From NCBI RefSeq assembly GCF_035582795.1, contig NC_134368.1, forward strand, positions 10,627,501 to 10,691,500: a DNA stretch of 64,000 nucleotides. The letters run 5' to 3'. Numbering within the stretch: the first letter of the stretch is position 1; each line of letters opens with the position of its first letter. This stretch comes from Mycteria americana (Eukaryota; Chordata; Aves; Ciconiiformes; Ciconiidae). Below, in pieces: positions 36,266 through 50,041 of this stretch. The notes beneath the pieces are model-generated. The model did no database searches, had not been told where the DNA came from, and saw only the letters and a program-made list of their open reading frames with translations. The position numbers and the translations under genes are program-made.

Positions 36266-38562
36266 CTGTCAGAAACACAGCAACAAAAGGGAACATAAAT
36301 CAAAAGGGAATAAAAACAAACACGCAATTACCAGATCCTCAAGGGAGTAGGGAGAATAAAATATAACAGCAGCTGCTTTCATCCGAGTTTCTCAAGGTGC
36401 TTTGCAAACAGGCAGGTAGGTGAGTTCAGGATGCCCGAGAGGGCTCAACTCCCCCTTCTCTGCCAGGCACCCACCTTTGGGCAGAGCACAGCAGGCACTG
36501 AAACGGCACACGGCAGCTCTGGACTCAAAATGAAATATATCCTATTCAAGTGAAAGTGGCAGGGAAAAGGAGATAAGCAAAATAAAGTATGAAGACAGGA
36601 GACTATTAAAGCAGAGCTGGAACACAGGTGTTTTTGTCAATGCAACCAGCCATCAAAACAAGCTTAGAGCTGAGATCATTCCCAGCCTCTTCAGCCCTCC
36701 CTACAGAAAGGCTGATTGCTTTTCTGCAATGAGGCAAAGAACTCTACAGATAATAAACTCGAAGCCTGATTACGGTCTGCTAAGCTATTAGGACTCTTAC
36801 TGGAAGTCACCAGTAACTACAACAAAACCACAAAATCAAGTCTACGAGACTTAGCAGAGAAAGAATTCGACCATTATCCCTAACAGCATGTTTCAGTTGT
36901 TTATTTCTCCTGTGAGCTCTCTAACTTCTCATAAAAGCCAAGCAGGGAAATGATTAGGTTTTGGCAAAGCAGAGGGTATTAGGAGGCTCACTTCTGTTGA
37001 GCTGCTTCTGCTAGCGACAGGCTGACGTGACCCTCAGAGAGTCTAAAACTATGAGTGTAGAAATGATGTAGCTGATTGCTTAAGTTGTTAAAAATCTGAT
37101 GAAAGGCAAAGCAAGTTCCATCCAGAAGGAATCCATGGACACAGTTAACATGAACTGCTGGATGTATTTACCCAAGTTTCCTGCATGCAGCTTCTCTCCG
37201 AGTATTATTTACAGTATGCAACCCATGCAATTGCTGATTTATTAACCTGACAAGCAAGATCCTTGCCTCAAGGAGCATATTATCAAACAACAAAATATAT
37301 GGTGCAGTTAATGCAGAGGTCAAGAGGGCTACAGCTACAGGCAGAAAGAAGATAATTAAATGAAAAATCCATTGTATTCTTCAAACATAACCATGACCAG
37401 TTTGCACGTGTTTGTCACATTGCAACATTTGTCAAATTAAAAGTAAAAAGGATATAGCATTCAATGCAGAAAATGTTCAAAAAGCAGATTAATAAAAACA
37501 AAGAGAACTTCAAATCTTGACTCAGCTTTTATGGGCTCCTCTAAACTATTTTGGAAGTTAAACTAGTTTAAGGAAGCAATATTTCATTTAATGAACTAAC
37601 TCATCTGATAAAGGTCACAACTATAGGGACAGCAACCAAAACCAAAGTCTGTGTGCAAAGAAGTAACCGATGTAGTGAAAAAGAGGAGGTTGTGCATAGC
37701 AGCCTTCACCTCATCCCTGGGAACAGTTCACCAGAAAGTGTTCTGTGGGGACACAAGGCTACCAAATCCGACTGCAAAAGCAGGCTTTCCTATGGCAGCA
37801 GATGCAGGACTAGATGCAGGACTGCCAGCTTAAGTCGAAGCATTAATAGCAATGAAACCAAGGGATTTTTCTTCTCTGCAACCTCCCTAGCTACTACATG
37901 TAACCTGCCCAGTGAAACTTACTCCTAATGTGATGTCAATTTTGAAAACTTTGTACCACTTTCACAGGAATCTCTGACCATGGCAAACTTGCTGACTTTG
38001 GAGCATCTCTATTTTCTCCATCCAGGAGGTTGCTTGGTTTATCACAAATATTCCAAACAAAATAACCGAGCCAATAATGATACTCCTGTTTAAAACATGC
38101 CATTACACTACATAGCCTTGATTATGTTTTCAGGGATTTAACCATTCTGTTGATTTTCACTAATTTTAAAGAGCAAAATTTAGGAAGTTATTCAAGCTCT
38201 GTGCCACCAGGTCTCCTTCCCAAATGAACACAGAGCTGGTAGAAGCAGGTTTGGTAAGATGCCTACTTTACTACTGATGCTTTAGCAACTGTATTATCAT
38301 GTGGGCTACCATGTTCAGCTAGTTACTAATTTTAATATTCACAGAAAAGCCACAAAACACAGGCTCTTTTTGTACAAACTGCAGCATGTCAATATGAACT
38401 ACAACTTCCGCAGCAGCTAGTACCATAATCACTCCTTCCCTTAGATCATGATTAGTCCAGACACATTATAAGCTAACGCAACCCCACCACAAAGACTCTG
38501 GAGCTCATCAGCAGAAAGCAGCTTTCTTATCAGGTGTTTACCATTTGGGTTTTGTTTGTTGG

Positions 38563-38584
38563 TTTTTTTTTTTTTTTTTTTTTT
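38563..38584. repeat. T22 homopolymer
   Basis: Twenty-two consecutive T, preceded by a GT-rich stretch (GGGTTTTGTTTGTTGG), in the long ZFYVE28 intron. On the gene's strand it is an A tract with no recognised body. Confidence 0.9.
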
Positions 38585-39179
38585 CCTGTTGTTGCCCTTG
38601 AACTGCAATGTTGAAGAAGTTATTTTTTTTAATTGACCTTGTATGGATTTAATTGTCTCCAGTGCTAAATAAAAAGAAAAATTGCAAAAAACCACCATGA
38701 GAAACGGAAAATTTATTTTGATAAATAATGACCTTATAAACTCATAATAGTCATATAATCCATAGTTCATGGTTACAGAATTACTTGACTGCCAGATGAA
38801 TTAATCTGTAAACTTTGTTTTTATAATTGCTTAAAAAAATAAATCACATCTTAGTGGTACTCAATGTATAGAAACAGTATAACCCTCTCTACAGAATGGT
38901 CCCCCACATTAGAGGGACTCCCTTTACCTCCATGTTGGTGTCACATCAGCTGATTCACTAAATTAACGCCTCAGCAGAGTGAGCTAAAGGGCACGTTTCC
39001 CCCCAGACAGTGACTCGACAACAGTAAGGCCCTTCGAGAGGGCTATGCGGCCAGCCCCGTGCCCCATCGCTTCTGGGTTGTAGTGCCCTCAACATCCCGA
39101 CTGCTCGCACCGAGCTCAGCTGCACTGCAGCACACCCCCAAATAGTAACACTTCGTTATGTAACGGCTTTTAACATTCA

Positions 39180-39330
39180 AAACGCTGTACAAACATTAAT
39201 TGCTTTAATCCTCATCACCCAGCTACAGTCAGCAAGTCTGTGTGGGGAGAAATCAGGAGAGAAATGTCTTGCCCAAAATCATACAGTGGTGCAGTCCGGA
39301 AATAACATTCGAAATAAGAAGCTTTGGGCC
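39180..39330 (+). repeat. Ancient amniote interspersed repeat relic (MIR/L3-type 3' region)
   Basis: Diverged but ordered resemblance to a widespread old amniote repeat: CTGTACAAACATTAATTGC, TTTAATCCTCATCACCC, then GAAATGTCTTGCCCAAAATC and ATACAGTGGTGCAG. These correspond to its 'cacttaca...taatcctca...cttgcccaaggtcacacag' order. The middle section is poorly preserved. The family name is uncertain. Confidence 0.5.
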
Positions 39331-39989
39331 ATTAGCCCTGTGCCTCTGCTTCCAGTTGTGACTGAAAAAGTCCTTACACTGAGTACAAACACAGAGGCTT
39401 CATTTTGAGAGTATGCTCTTGCTAAGAAATTGAACACAATCCTGATGGAAGCTGAAGTGCTCACACTGTCAGGAAGGATGAAGCCCTGAATGACTCGGTC
39501 TCTCTTAGCCCGTGCAAGCCCCAGTGGCAATGGGATCAACACCCCTAGGTCCCTGCACAAGCCTCATCTCGCTCAACCTTGGGAGCAGCCTTTCTGACTT
39601 ACATATATTACCGATTGAGTCATCAGCCTTTTTATAGAACAGGTTTTTGAAATATTCTCTGAAGAGCCATCTCATGAGGGGATAAAGCTTCAATATGAGG
39701 AGCAGAGTGAGTTACACAAATTAAACCCCTAGCATTAGCCTGAAGACGTGCTGGAAACAGGGCAGCAGCACCGCACCCCTAGGCTTTTCATGTTACAGCC
39801 TTTCTCCGGGCTACGCTGCTCCATTAGCTCTGCATGCAGTAGCAAATGGAAACATCCAGTCTCTAAAGCACTATCTGCCTGTGCTTCGGGGATTTGTACA
39901 AGGAATGGAGGGAAAACCTTGTTCGTGGACTAATTGGCCCACTGCTTTATCATGCAATGAGAGTTAAGAGAAGTCTGTTGGGAAATGGA

Positions 39990-40175
39990 TGAAGACCACA
40001 GCACAAACATCAAAGAGGAGGAGGAAGGGAGGGAAGGGATTAACGAGACAGAAAGACTACAGAAATGAATTTTAGAAGAAAACATTAAAAGCATGTACAG
40101 AAAAAAAGGCAGAGAAAGGAAGAGACAAACATATTTAAATGAATAAGAAACAAGTTTAGAGAAAGGAAAAGGCAC
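39990..40175 (+). repeat. Purine-rich stretch
   Basis: Strong A/G bias on the plus strand (for example AGAGGAGGAGGAAGGGAGGG), so pyrimidine-rich on the gene's sense strand. It lies in the 11.4-kb intron. No unit is repeated exactly. Confidence 0.7.
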
Positions 40176-41514
40176 AAGATAAAATTAAATAGTGTGAAGA
40201 CTGAAAAAGACATCTAACAAGGAGAAACAGTATTGCCAACTCTTAGCTATTCAGAAATCTTGCATTACGATCTCCCATAAATCATGAAATTTTATAGTCT
40301 TTTTATTCGTTTTATGCTGTAGCTTTTAGAATTCACCTCTACATGTCTCTGCAACTTCATTAGCTAAAAAAGTTTTCTGTTCTATAGAAGTTAAAAATCT
40401 CACATAAATCCAAGATGCCGGAGCTTTAAGAAAACCACAATCATGATAAAAATTGTAGATGCTGTAAACACTGTCAAAAAGCACATGCAAATTCATTTTA
40501 AGTATGTGCAATAGATCTACTGCAATCCCATCTAATCTTACAAAACCAAGGAGAGCATCTCTGTGTCCCACAACATAAGGAGAAGAGAGCCTGGACCCGG
40601 ATCCATCAACAGTGTTGATGCAAACAAGGTTAGACCAGAAAGTTCATTCAGTGGTGCTGAGACACAAGAGACTGGGTCAGGGGGTGGGGGGGGGAAATAG
40701 TCTCCAAAGTTGTTGGAGTTTGCAGAAGGCCCAATTTAGCAAATCTATACTCTGGTAGAAAACAAATCAGAAAACATGCACACCACAACTCCCTGTTGAA
40801 CAGCGGCTACTAAACCCTAAGCTTATGGTGGTGGTTGCGTTATGACCAGACAATTCAGAGAAAAGAGCCTTTCTGCATCTTTTGCTTTTATCAAATATTC
40901 CTAATGCAGAACTCAAACTGAAAGTTCCTCCTGCATCGATGTATATTAGATTTTAGAGCACATCATGCGTAATCCTGATTCTGCTTTTACCAAACTAACC
41001 TTAAGAGGGCTGTTCCTACAGCAGCCTGTGGAACTTACACCACTGCAGCCGTCGAAGTGCATTACCCTCACAGCTGCAAAAAAGGTCAGATGGGCTTGCT
41101 GTAGCTCTTCTGATGAAAGCAGGAATTGTAAATTCTCACAGTTTTACGTATGGACGGTAGAGAACTAAGGTGACAAGACTTTACCCCTCACTTCAACTGC
41201 CACAGTAAGATGAACCTTTTTGTCCCTTATCACACATAATTTTCCGCATGTCATTCTGGGCCATCTCTGACTTTCATATAAGATTCCTAGGAGGCAGTTG
41301 TACCAAAGTAATCTGTACCCTTGCTCAACAGATTCAGTGTTGATTACAGCTGGATTGCAATTTTTCAATAAAAATAAATTTTCTGCTTCAACAATATTAT
41401 TTGATGAAAATTTCGTGGGTGAGGGAGAAGACAGAGGTACAGACTTATTAGCTTCAAGGACAGCTCTTGTCAAACAGCTTTCTTAGGATGGAGTTTCTGT
41501 GCAAATCTAGAAAG

Positions 41515-41600
41515 CTTTCACCAAAGCATGGAGCTTTACAGACTTGGGCTCAAGCCTCTGCTCTGCCTGATTCCACGTGACCTTGAATGATGACATCCTG
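41515..41600 (+). repeat. MIR-like SINE relic
   Basis: GACTTGGGCTCAAGCCTCTG followed by CTCTGCCTGATTCCACGTGA and CCTTGAA resembles the MIR core (gacttgggttcaaatcc, gctctgcc, gtgtgaccttggg) with a small internal gap. It is short and diverged. Confidence 0.45.
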
Positions 41601-44600
41601 TGTCCATTCTGTACAGGTACGTGATCAGCAACTCATTCTTTGGGCAAAATAATTATTTACATAAAATGGAACAACTCTGATAGAAAACACTGACTTCCAC
41701 TGGGATATGGTTCAAATCTCCACTCTAAATCAGATGGACCAGAGACTTGGATCTTCCATATAACCATTACGAGGAGTCTTTCTCTGTAAGAGCTACCAAC
41801 AATTATAAACTAGAAGGAAGTTGGTAATGTAGATCTACACATTACATGCCAGAAGAACACTCAATATGTGTATTTCAGGACAAAAATTCCAAACCTAATC
41901 AAAATCCCAGTTATGTCATTGTGGAGCTGAGTAAGCCTGTGCTTTACAGTACTTAACGGGATCTTTTCTCCTCCTGCAATGAAGTCTCAACAAGTTCCAC
42001 ACTGTGCTGACAGAGAGGGATAGTCTTTGAAAAGGTAAAAGGCTCTGAGCAAGTTCTTAAAACGTAAGTCAGATCAAATTATTGCAATACAACCTAAAAA
42101 CTGTACAAACTCCTGTAATTTTACATGCATGATTAAATATGTTCAGTTAATTATAAAACATTGCCTCAATATGGAAAACTTGATGCTAGAGTCTTCTCTC
42201 GCACAGTGTAAGCAGAGCTGCTGAATAAGGAAAAAGTAAAAAGCTATGTGGACAGAATATGTTTGGCCACTGAACTGTGCAACAATTTAACTTCTTTCAT
42301 TTAGAAAGTGTTGCTGGTCATCATTATAAATAATAGAGTAGCCATAGACATGTAGAGGACAAAAAGAAAAACTGAAGCATTCAGCTAGGCTTGACAGCTA
42401 ATTCTAGACTCACGGTGATTAGATTCTGCACATACAGTAGCATGGGTGGGTTTTCTTGACCTTGTGACTTCTTACTGCAACAAGAACAAGAGCTCGAGCC
42501 TTGGGACCATAAATTACTGAATTGTGCTCGTGCTGCTGGTTGGAGAGCAGTGAGGACTTGTGACTAGACAAAAGTGGGTGGGCTGGAATATTACGAGATG
42601 GAAAGGGATCAAGGAGAAATAGCATGCTGTTGTGCAGCAAACAGATGCTAACACCGTTTGGCACAAACAGATATTTGTACTGGCAGCCACAGCAAATCCA
42701 TTATGGCTGGAGTTATAACTAGGCGGTAGCAAGCAAGGCAGTTCTGTACAGATGCTAGAGGGATAAGGAGTGAAAATGAATATATGGTTGCGAAGAGAGC
42801 TGACATGCTACAGCAAATATTTTCATGGAGCACCAACAGCTTCATAATGCTTTCTGTTTTTCCTTGAGAAAATCTTCTGATTTCTAGATGTCTCATGCTT
42901 ATTCCTAGACAAGAAGTGTAACTCACTCTCTTAGCCAGCCTGTAACTTCATGACAATGACAACTAAAAAATATTCACCTTCCTTCAATTGCAACAGATGA
43001 ATCTTCCTGAGTAATAAATTACCCAAAAATACATGTATGGTCAAAACTCAGATTTGCCAAAGTTCACTATTAAAATCATCAAGCTCACAAGGACAAACAT
43101 AATGCTGCCAAATATGGTGAGCAGGGACTTATGCTTGATCACATTTACAGATTGATAAAGAAATGAATACATAAAAATCCGCATCAAGGCAAAAAAAAGA
43201 AGTTACTCTGTGTGTGTGTTTATCTATGTATATATATGGGCAAATACCTGTTGGCAAATACAAAGCAAGTTTTGTGTTGGGGCTAGAAACACGATCCCAG
43301 ACGCATAAATGGCAGAAAGACATCAAACTTCTACTTCCTTGGTGTTTGTTTTTTTAAAGCTGTAATACATATTAAGAATGACACAGCTCTGTCCCAGCAG
43401 GGATACATTTATACTAGGTTAACTAAGAGTAATTTTCTTGCATTTTCAAGTGTGGAGGTTTCCTTTAATTTGTGTGTGACCCATGCTGCCCAATCCCAGT
43501 CCCATGCAAACTTCTTCGTCAGCTTATTATCCAACAGTGGTTTGTCCAAGCTGGAGCTCAGGAACTTCCCAATACCCTGCCCCCGTGCTGGCTTGTAGCT
43601 CACCAGGACACTGGGAGAAAGGCAGTACCACAAAAGGTCCCGGGACACAGGCCCCTTCTGCTATTACTGCAATTCAGAGCAAGTACCACTGGTAGCAAAG
43701 AGCCCAACCTGCTTTTTTCTGAGCAGCTGCCACTACCATTTGCTTTGAGTTTACACACAGAACTTTGTCCCTACTGGTCATCTTCTCCATCATACAACCA
43801 GGACATGAAATTTTACTATATTTCAAACTTACTTATGGAATATTATATAAATTCATCTTCTATTCTAGAAAAATATAAATGTATTTGCTCTACATTCTCT
43901 CCCTGTAAAAATATAGTGCTTTTTATACTCTATGAAGTATAAATACATATGCTTCCTCAAAAAAAAGTCCTAGAGCATTAGGACAGCAAAGAGGAACATA
44001 TATATCATAGGCTCATCTGTACTTTCAAAAATGCTTTTGTTTTGGAATGCCAATTAATCTGTAGTTTATTGTATTTCAACCTTCAGAAGGCCACAGGATT
44101 TAACTCTTATACCCTTGCCAATGTCAGTTTGCTCATAATAAACATTCATATTTATTTTATGACCCAGACCAGCTGGTGGGTGGTATATACAGTAAGAATG
44201 AGAAATCTGATGAAAACAAGTGATTCATCTTCATAATCTGAGTAGAGGCTGGAACCTTCAGTAGAATCTTAAAACTATTCATGTATTTGTTCAGGTTGCT
44301 GGGCTTGCTTTCTTTTTCTTATTACCATTAATTGGATGCAATCTTAAACATTCGGTACTTTCAGTAAGAGGGATTCATCTGATAATTGGAAAAAGCTTTC
44401 CTGGCAGGTAGCTTGCTGGACTTTCTCAATTTGATACATGCTCATGTTCTGCCACGATGGCAGAAGGGAGGAGCTACTGATGTGCTCATTTGCTTTAAAT
44501 TGTTTTCACTTTCAGTTGAAATCATTAAGTGAGACCTGAAGTGTAGAAATGATGTACAAAAAAGGATATAATTAATTTTGGTGCAATGCTGTCAACAGAT

Positions 44601-47600
44601 TGGTGCAACGCTCTCAGACTTTGCGTTGAATCCATTTACAGTCATAACTGCAGTGTACTCCTGTTGGTGGCCCGTGGCTCAGATTTGGCCTGGAGGACAA
44701 ACCCGTCAGGCTTGCTACAAGAAATAGGGCACAATGGTCACGCAGCAAAGGTTATCCTAACCACCAGACATCTTCCACCTGCACTCAAACATCACCCAAA
44801 GTCAGGGGCTGTTCCTTCCACAGTGGCCAGCAAAAATGAGGTAGGTGGGGAGGTGTTATAAGGGGAAAAAGGCACACGGCTGCTGAGGTTAAAATACTGC
44901 TGTGAGTTTATGCCTCATGCTGGATGCCTGAGGGATAACAAAACCATGTACCCTGTTAGCTATCACTGCATACCTCAGTAGAAAACAGTCTGTATAGTAT
45001 TGCCAGCAATGACAACTTGTGACCTGAAGGGACAGGGGCCTGGAACGTATTGGAGGTGAGGGGACAGAATGGGTGTTTCTACAGTTCCCACAAATTCAAT
45101 GAATTGATCCACTTCAGATGCCCCTTTTTGTAGGCCTTTTGTGGTTTGTTCTGGTTTGGAAGGTGGAGCTCATCTCCACGCTCCCCAGAACCCTCTGTCT
45201 CTTTGTGATACAGAAAATTCCTGCCCATCAGCAAGTCTGAAAGCTAAGTAACAGCAGACAATGCTAGTTAATTTACATAGTCAGAGGAGCCGTACTGATT
45301 TGTACAAGTAGGTATTTACAGCATAATCACTTACACACAAGCCAAGTAAGGTTCCCAGAGAAAGTCTGCAAGGAGATTGATTCAGACATGCCCAAGCCTT
45401 CCTAGTGAGCAAGCATGTGTACCAAAAGCTGAGTACCTGCAGGAGCACTGCCTAACTGGCTCTGTTTAGAGGATGTGTTAGCATGGGAAAACATTGTGCC
45501 AAGGCAGCCAAGCTCACTCTGGCATCCAAGACTACTTACTCAAAAGGCACTTGGTTATCCCACAAGGCTGTACTTTCCGTCACGCAGGCATACATGAAAC
45601 ACCTGCTATTTCAGAACAAAGGTGCAGGCAGGGGGCTGTTTTTGCTGTAGTTATCTGCATATACTATTAATACTACAGGTTGGGTTTTACCATTCGCTCA
45701 CGGCAGGGACATAATGGATTCACGCTGCCTGGGTGCTGCAGGGACCCTTGTAACTCCAAAGATTCCCCTTTACTGCACTCCTATGCAGCCATAACATCAC
45801 CTAAGCACCCAGACTGTTGTCCTCTATTTCAGTGAATAACATCCCAAGCCATAGGCTGCACTTCTCCAAACATAAAGCCTTCCCCATGCCAATAGAAGAT
45901 GCCATGAAAAGCTGAAGAACCTTAAAAGCTGAATAACATGCCAGGGAAGTGAAGTGACTTTGCCATGACAAAATGTACATCCACGGTGAGAAGGTTATTC
46001 AGCATCCTGCAGTTCAGAATAACTTGCTTTCAAGTTCTCTAAGTCAAATTCACTGACAGCATCCAGCATAGATTCAAACCAAAAGAACATGAACTGAAAT
46101 GGTAAAGAATGAATAATCTCTTGCATTCTTTTCTAATACAGCCTATGCATGGTAAAGATTTTGCTTAAAGATTTGTTTTTTACTGCACCTTTCTTTGACA
46201 TTCTGAATTATGGCACAATAGAAAAATCAATTAAAATGACTACTGAATAGTTCTTTATCTGCCACCAAATCATCTTCCTCCAGAAGAGATAATATTTCTA
46301 CTGTGCGTGATACACGAATTAGCCCTGCTGTTCTAAATAAATAGATTAGATTTGTGATCCTTTAGCCTGCAGCTTTGGAAGAAGGGTGAGCAAGCAGACC
46401 ATGGGTTTTTACATAAGCACAAAATAACTTATAAATATGTAGCATTACTCTAAGACCTAATCTTTAAGAGGGTTTTCCCCCCTGTGATTTCTGATCTTTA
46501 TTACAAATGACATGAACCAACATTTCTTTTCTGTTGGTCACCCCCTTCTGCATACAAGCAGAGACGTACACTGCTTATCACTCAGCCACCCTGCATTCAA
46601 AACTTCTCACTGGAAGAACAGTAGTGTATGTGGACAAATAAACCACAATAGATCAAAGTTTTAAAGCACAGGGAAATTACTGCACACTTAAATTTCTGGG
46701 AAGCTTAGATACAGTTTCACAGTTGACTGTTTTCTTGTATTTCTCACTTGACCACAGAGACACCACTGCTCTAATAATTGGGCTCCTGGTGTGCTGAAAC
46801 CACCACTTAGCCCTGAAGATCAAAGATGATTGCTTTCTTGTTTGCTCCATCTCATACATCTACTTTCTCTTTTCTTATTCTTTGACTGCGAGTGCTCTGA
46901 TATCTTTTAATCAATTTTTTATACAATGTTTACCATACTAGTGCTATAGTCCATAACTGACTCCAAAGCACTCCTGCAGCAGCTCAGATTAAAAAAAAGA
47001 GAACCAAAAACTTTTGAGCTTTCAGAACGCTTGAATCCCAACCAAAACTGAGACTCACATATGCACTTTTCTTCACTCTTACCATGTATTCAGTGAGATT
47101 CGAGTAACCTCAGCAGACTTACTTAAAACTAACCTTTTCTTTGAAGTAATATGGTGAAGAATATGAAAATAATAACCAAAATATTTGATCTAAGACAAAA
47201 GTGAAGAAAATATGAAAGGTACTTCTACTGTGGGAAAAAGTAGCAGCTCCATATATAGCAAACGATATAAAAATGCCTTTAGATTTGGCTGACCTTACAT
47301 AGGGCTTTGGATCTTACACAACCCTCCAAAACTTGTCACAGGTAATGTCACAGTCTATATTAAAGCCTTTTCCATACAGAACCTTCCTCCACTGATACAA
47401 AGGAATTCATACTGGATATAACAATTTGTAGATCAGAGTTTCATGAGGCTGTTAGAAAAAAATCTGAAATAAATGTGCTCAGTTGATCATCTGACTTTGT
47501 CTCTAAACCATACTATGACAACATTTTATAGTGATTTTCGAGAGCCAAACTTTAAGAGTTTTCATTTTAATGATGATTTTTTTTTAATACATCAGTGTTG

Positions 47601-47631
47601 TTCATTTTAATTCTCAGAAAAAAGGAAGTAC

Positions 47632-47736
47632 CTTCAAAGTCCCCATCTCTGGCTTTTGCTGCAAGTTCTGAGGATGATATACTTTCTTGACATAAAGCAC
47701 AGTCTTCCAATGCTGCATTCCTTAAACTCTGATTAA
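47632..47736 (-). CDS. ZFYVE28: ZFYVE28 coding exon C
   Basis: This 105-bp exon has acceptor tttacag|T and donor G|gtactt. It encodes [20 protein letters not shown] followed by [15 protein letters not shown], and ends with one base of the Asp codon completed in exon D. The segment immediately precedes the FYVE domain in LST2. It contains a Cys-Ala-Leu-Cys pair about 30 residues before the first FYVE zinc ligand. The pair is not part of the canonical eight-ligand set, and whether it binds metal is unknown. The downstream intron is the longest complete one in the window, about 11.4 kb. Confidence 0.95.
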
Positions 47737-49353
47737 CTGTAAAACAAACCAAAAAGTACTGAAATTCATATTTTTCCAATTTGCACTTAAAATATTCATG
47801 TTAGGACTTGTGGGATTAGATTACAGTAGCATCTATATGTACCTTCTTATACTTTTTGTTTTTTCTTTACCCTGACACAAACAGTGATTTAAAAGCCTCC
47901 TCTGTTCTTTGGAATGACAACAGAAATGAAAGATGCTGTTACTACAGGACATAGAGTCCTCTTACTTCTAGCAGTTTAGCTGCATCCTATATTTTATTTC
48001 CCAGTTCTTAACTTGGATCCTTTACAAAGAAGTAGATAAGAACACGCAGATATTCCCTAGGTGAATCACACACATCAAATCACATATATCAAAGAGAAAC
48101 TTCATCCCAAAAGTCCCTGACTTTTATTTGCTCATTTTATTTATGCTTACTGTTGTCAACACCTTTTTTTTAAATATAATAGTTCATCCATTAGAAATTA
48201 TCCCTGTTGACTGTACTGTTGACTAATATATTTCCTAGTAATAATTCTTTACAGCTCCAGTTTCTTTATTAGTCTTATTTGAATGTTCAGGAGCTCTTTG
48301 ATCCTCTCTTTAGCAACTCTGTCTAACCTCATTTTTTCTTGACAACGAAAAAAGCAGCCTCTCTTCACATCATGACATCCTGCCACCATAAAAACATTGT
48401 GGAAGTTCCAACCACAAGTAATAGAGGACTGTAATGCATGTTGTGCATTATCCCACTGCAGAGTTGGTTGGATTGGAGGTTTTTCTGCTAAATTTAACTA
48501 ACTTAACTTAGTGTTTCATATAAAATCCTCAATGCTTTTACATTAAACTGGGAAAAAGGGAAAGCAAAAGTTTTCAATCGGGGGGGGTGGGGTGTGTGCT
48601 CCGATAACCTTCAGATGCTGATAGTTCTAACCATAACAAAGGACAAAGGTAATTGCAGTCTTGCTGGGATGACATGGTTATTTTTAGCTAAGTTAGCAGA
48701 CTTGCCTCTTTGAAAAAGAAATAATCAAAATGGTGACAGAGAAAAAATTTCTTGGATTGGCTCATGATCTAGTTCTGGTTCCATTATCTTAATTATCTAG
48801 AATTCAAAAGTTGATATTTTCTTATTTTGAAGCCAAATTCAGCATTCTGCAATTTCTACAAGACAGGCCATATTTCAGCATTTTCCTGAGCATTCTCATC
48901 TTATAGTTGGCTGTCTTTACACAGCTATTTAAACTTCACAATCAGAGACACATGTCTTGGTAAATTAAAATGTGTCCAGTGTGAAATAATACCAGCAAAA
49001 AAAAATAATCTGTGAAGTCCAAACCCTGCATACATTATGTCATGACCATATGGGCTAACACACTGTTTTGTTATACATAGGAACATGGAAATGAGCAGAC
49101 ACACTCTGAAGGCTTTAACTCTTTCAACATTTGCCTCAAGACATAATCCTGTGTACCTATACTTCCAGTGACTTCAGCCTGTTTACAGTCTGTTTCCGTG
49201 ACTTTTTTTTAAGCTTAGTTCAAATCACTGTACAGTAAGCCCTGTCAAAACATTAACAAAATGTTGAGGAAATTCCTGTCAAATAGTTCATGGATCCACA
49301 TGAGGCTACCAGCAGAAATTTACTATAAAAAACAACTCTTTAAATCTCTTTAC
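47737..49353 (-). other. ZFYVE28: ZFYVE28 intron B-C (1617 bp)
   Basis: Phase-1 intron with donor gtaaag and acceptor tttacag. AT-rich unique sequence with one G-rich run at 48580-48595. Nothing else is recognisable. Confidence 0.9.
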
Positions 49354-49470
49354 CTTTCTTTTGCTTTTCCTTGTCTTCTGTTTCAGGTTTGGTTGCCATA
49401 ACTTCAAACAAGGTCTTTAAGATACTTCTCAGATCACTAGCATAGTTTGTCTGCAGCTGGTCAGCAACGC
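49354..49470 (-). CDS. ZFYVE28: ZFYVE28 coding exon B
   Basis: This 117-bp exon is flanked by acceptor tcctag|G and donor G|gtaaag. It completes the glycine codon from exon A and reads [20 protein letters not shown], then [18 protein letters not shown]. It is predicted helical, with a lysine/glutamate-rich end. Its two split codons (phase 1 in, phase 1 out) join perfectly with exons A and C, which strongly supports the exon limits. The segment is recognised as conserved LST2 sequence upstream of the FYVE domain. It is too short to appear convincing alone, and the call rests on splice phase plus family similarity. Confidence 0.95.
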
Positions 49471-50041
49471 CTAGGAGTTTGAGAAAAGGGGTAAACCATT
49501 ATTAGACTATTACACCACCCTTTAAAAAAAAGTATTTAAATTTGTCTGTTGCTACCAGTAATGGCCTCATATTTGTTTTTGAGGGGATCACTTGCTTGTG
49601 TTAAGAATAAAAATTGAACATATAAACTGATTTTTCATAATGGCCAAGTTACATCCTGGCCTTTATGTTACCTGCAATTTGATATATATCTTCCTTGTCC
49701 TTTGGCATGAAACACTGAGAGATTCCTTTTGCATCAAAATACAACTGCTGCATCAAATTTCTTCCCTTGAAGACATAGGGCATCACCAAGAAAAAGGAAG
49801 CACTTTGAAGTCAAACCTGTTGCATGCCCAAACTCTTCATCGGTACAGGTCTAAGATGTCTGCATCTCTGATTCTGTAAGTTCCCATCAGGTACAGGTCT
49901 TTCTAGACCAGTCTGCAACTTAGGCCCCAAAACAGTCTTCCTGCAACTTGATCTCTAGTCCATTCTACCATAACTTATGTGCACCAAAACAAAAAAAGGA
50001 TGAATAGTTTTTACATTCAGAACAAAAGGCTACTCCCATAC
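49471..50041 (-). other. ZFYVE28: ZFYVE28 intron A-B (571 bp)
   Basis: Phase-1 intron with donor gtatgg and acceptor tcctag. No repeat or other feature is seen. A plus-strand frame of 79 codons in it (49640-49879) shows no recognisable domain. Confidence 0.9.

Larger units (their letters stand above)
36266..47631 (-). other. ZFYVE28: ZFYVE28 intron C-D (about 11.4 kb)
   Basis: Phase-1 intron with donor gtactt and acceptor tttctgacag. It is mostly unique AT-rich sequence. It contains a 22-T run (38563-38584), a possible ancient SINE relic (about 39180-39330), a purine-rich stretch (about 39990-40175), a G-rich patch (40680-40696), a MIR-like relic (about 41515-41600) and a short TG/TA microsatellite (about 43207-43238). 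I recognise no other exon. A 156-codon frame at 43472-43942 on the plus strand has no recognisable domain. Confidence 0.88.

Noticed and set aside
43472..43942. 156-codon plus-strand frame in the ZFYVE28 intron
   Set aside because: No recognised domain, AT-rich low-information C-terminal half, antisense to the gene, and no conserved motif. Judged to be chance.
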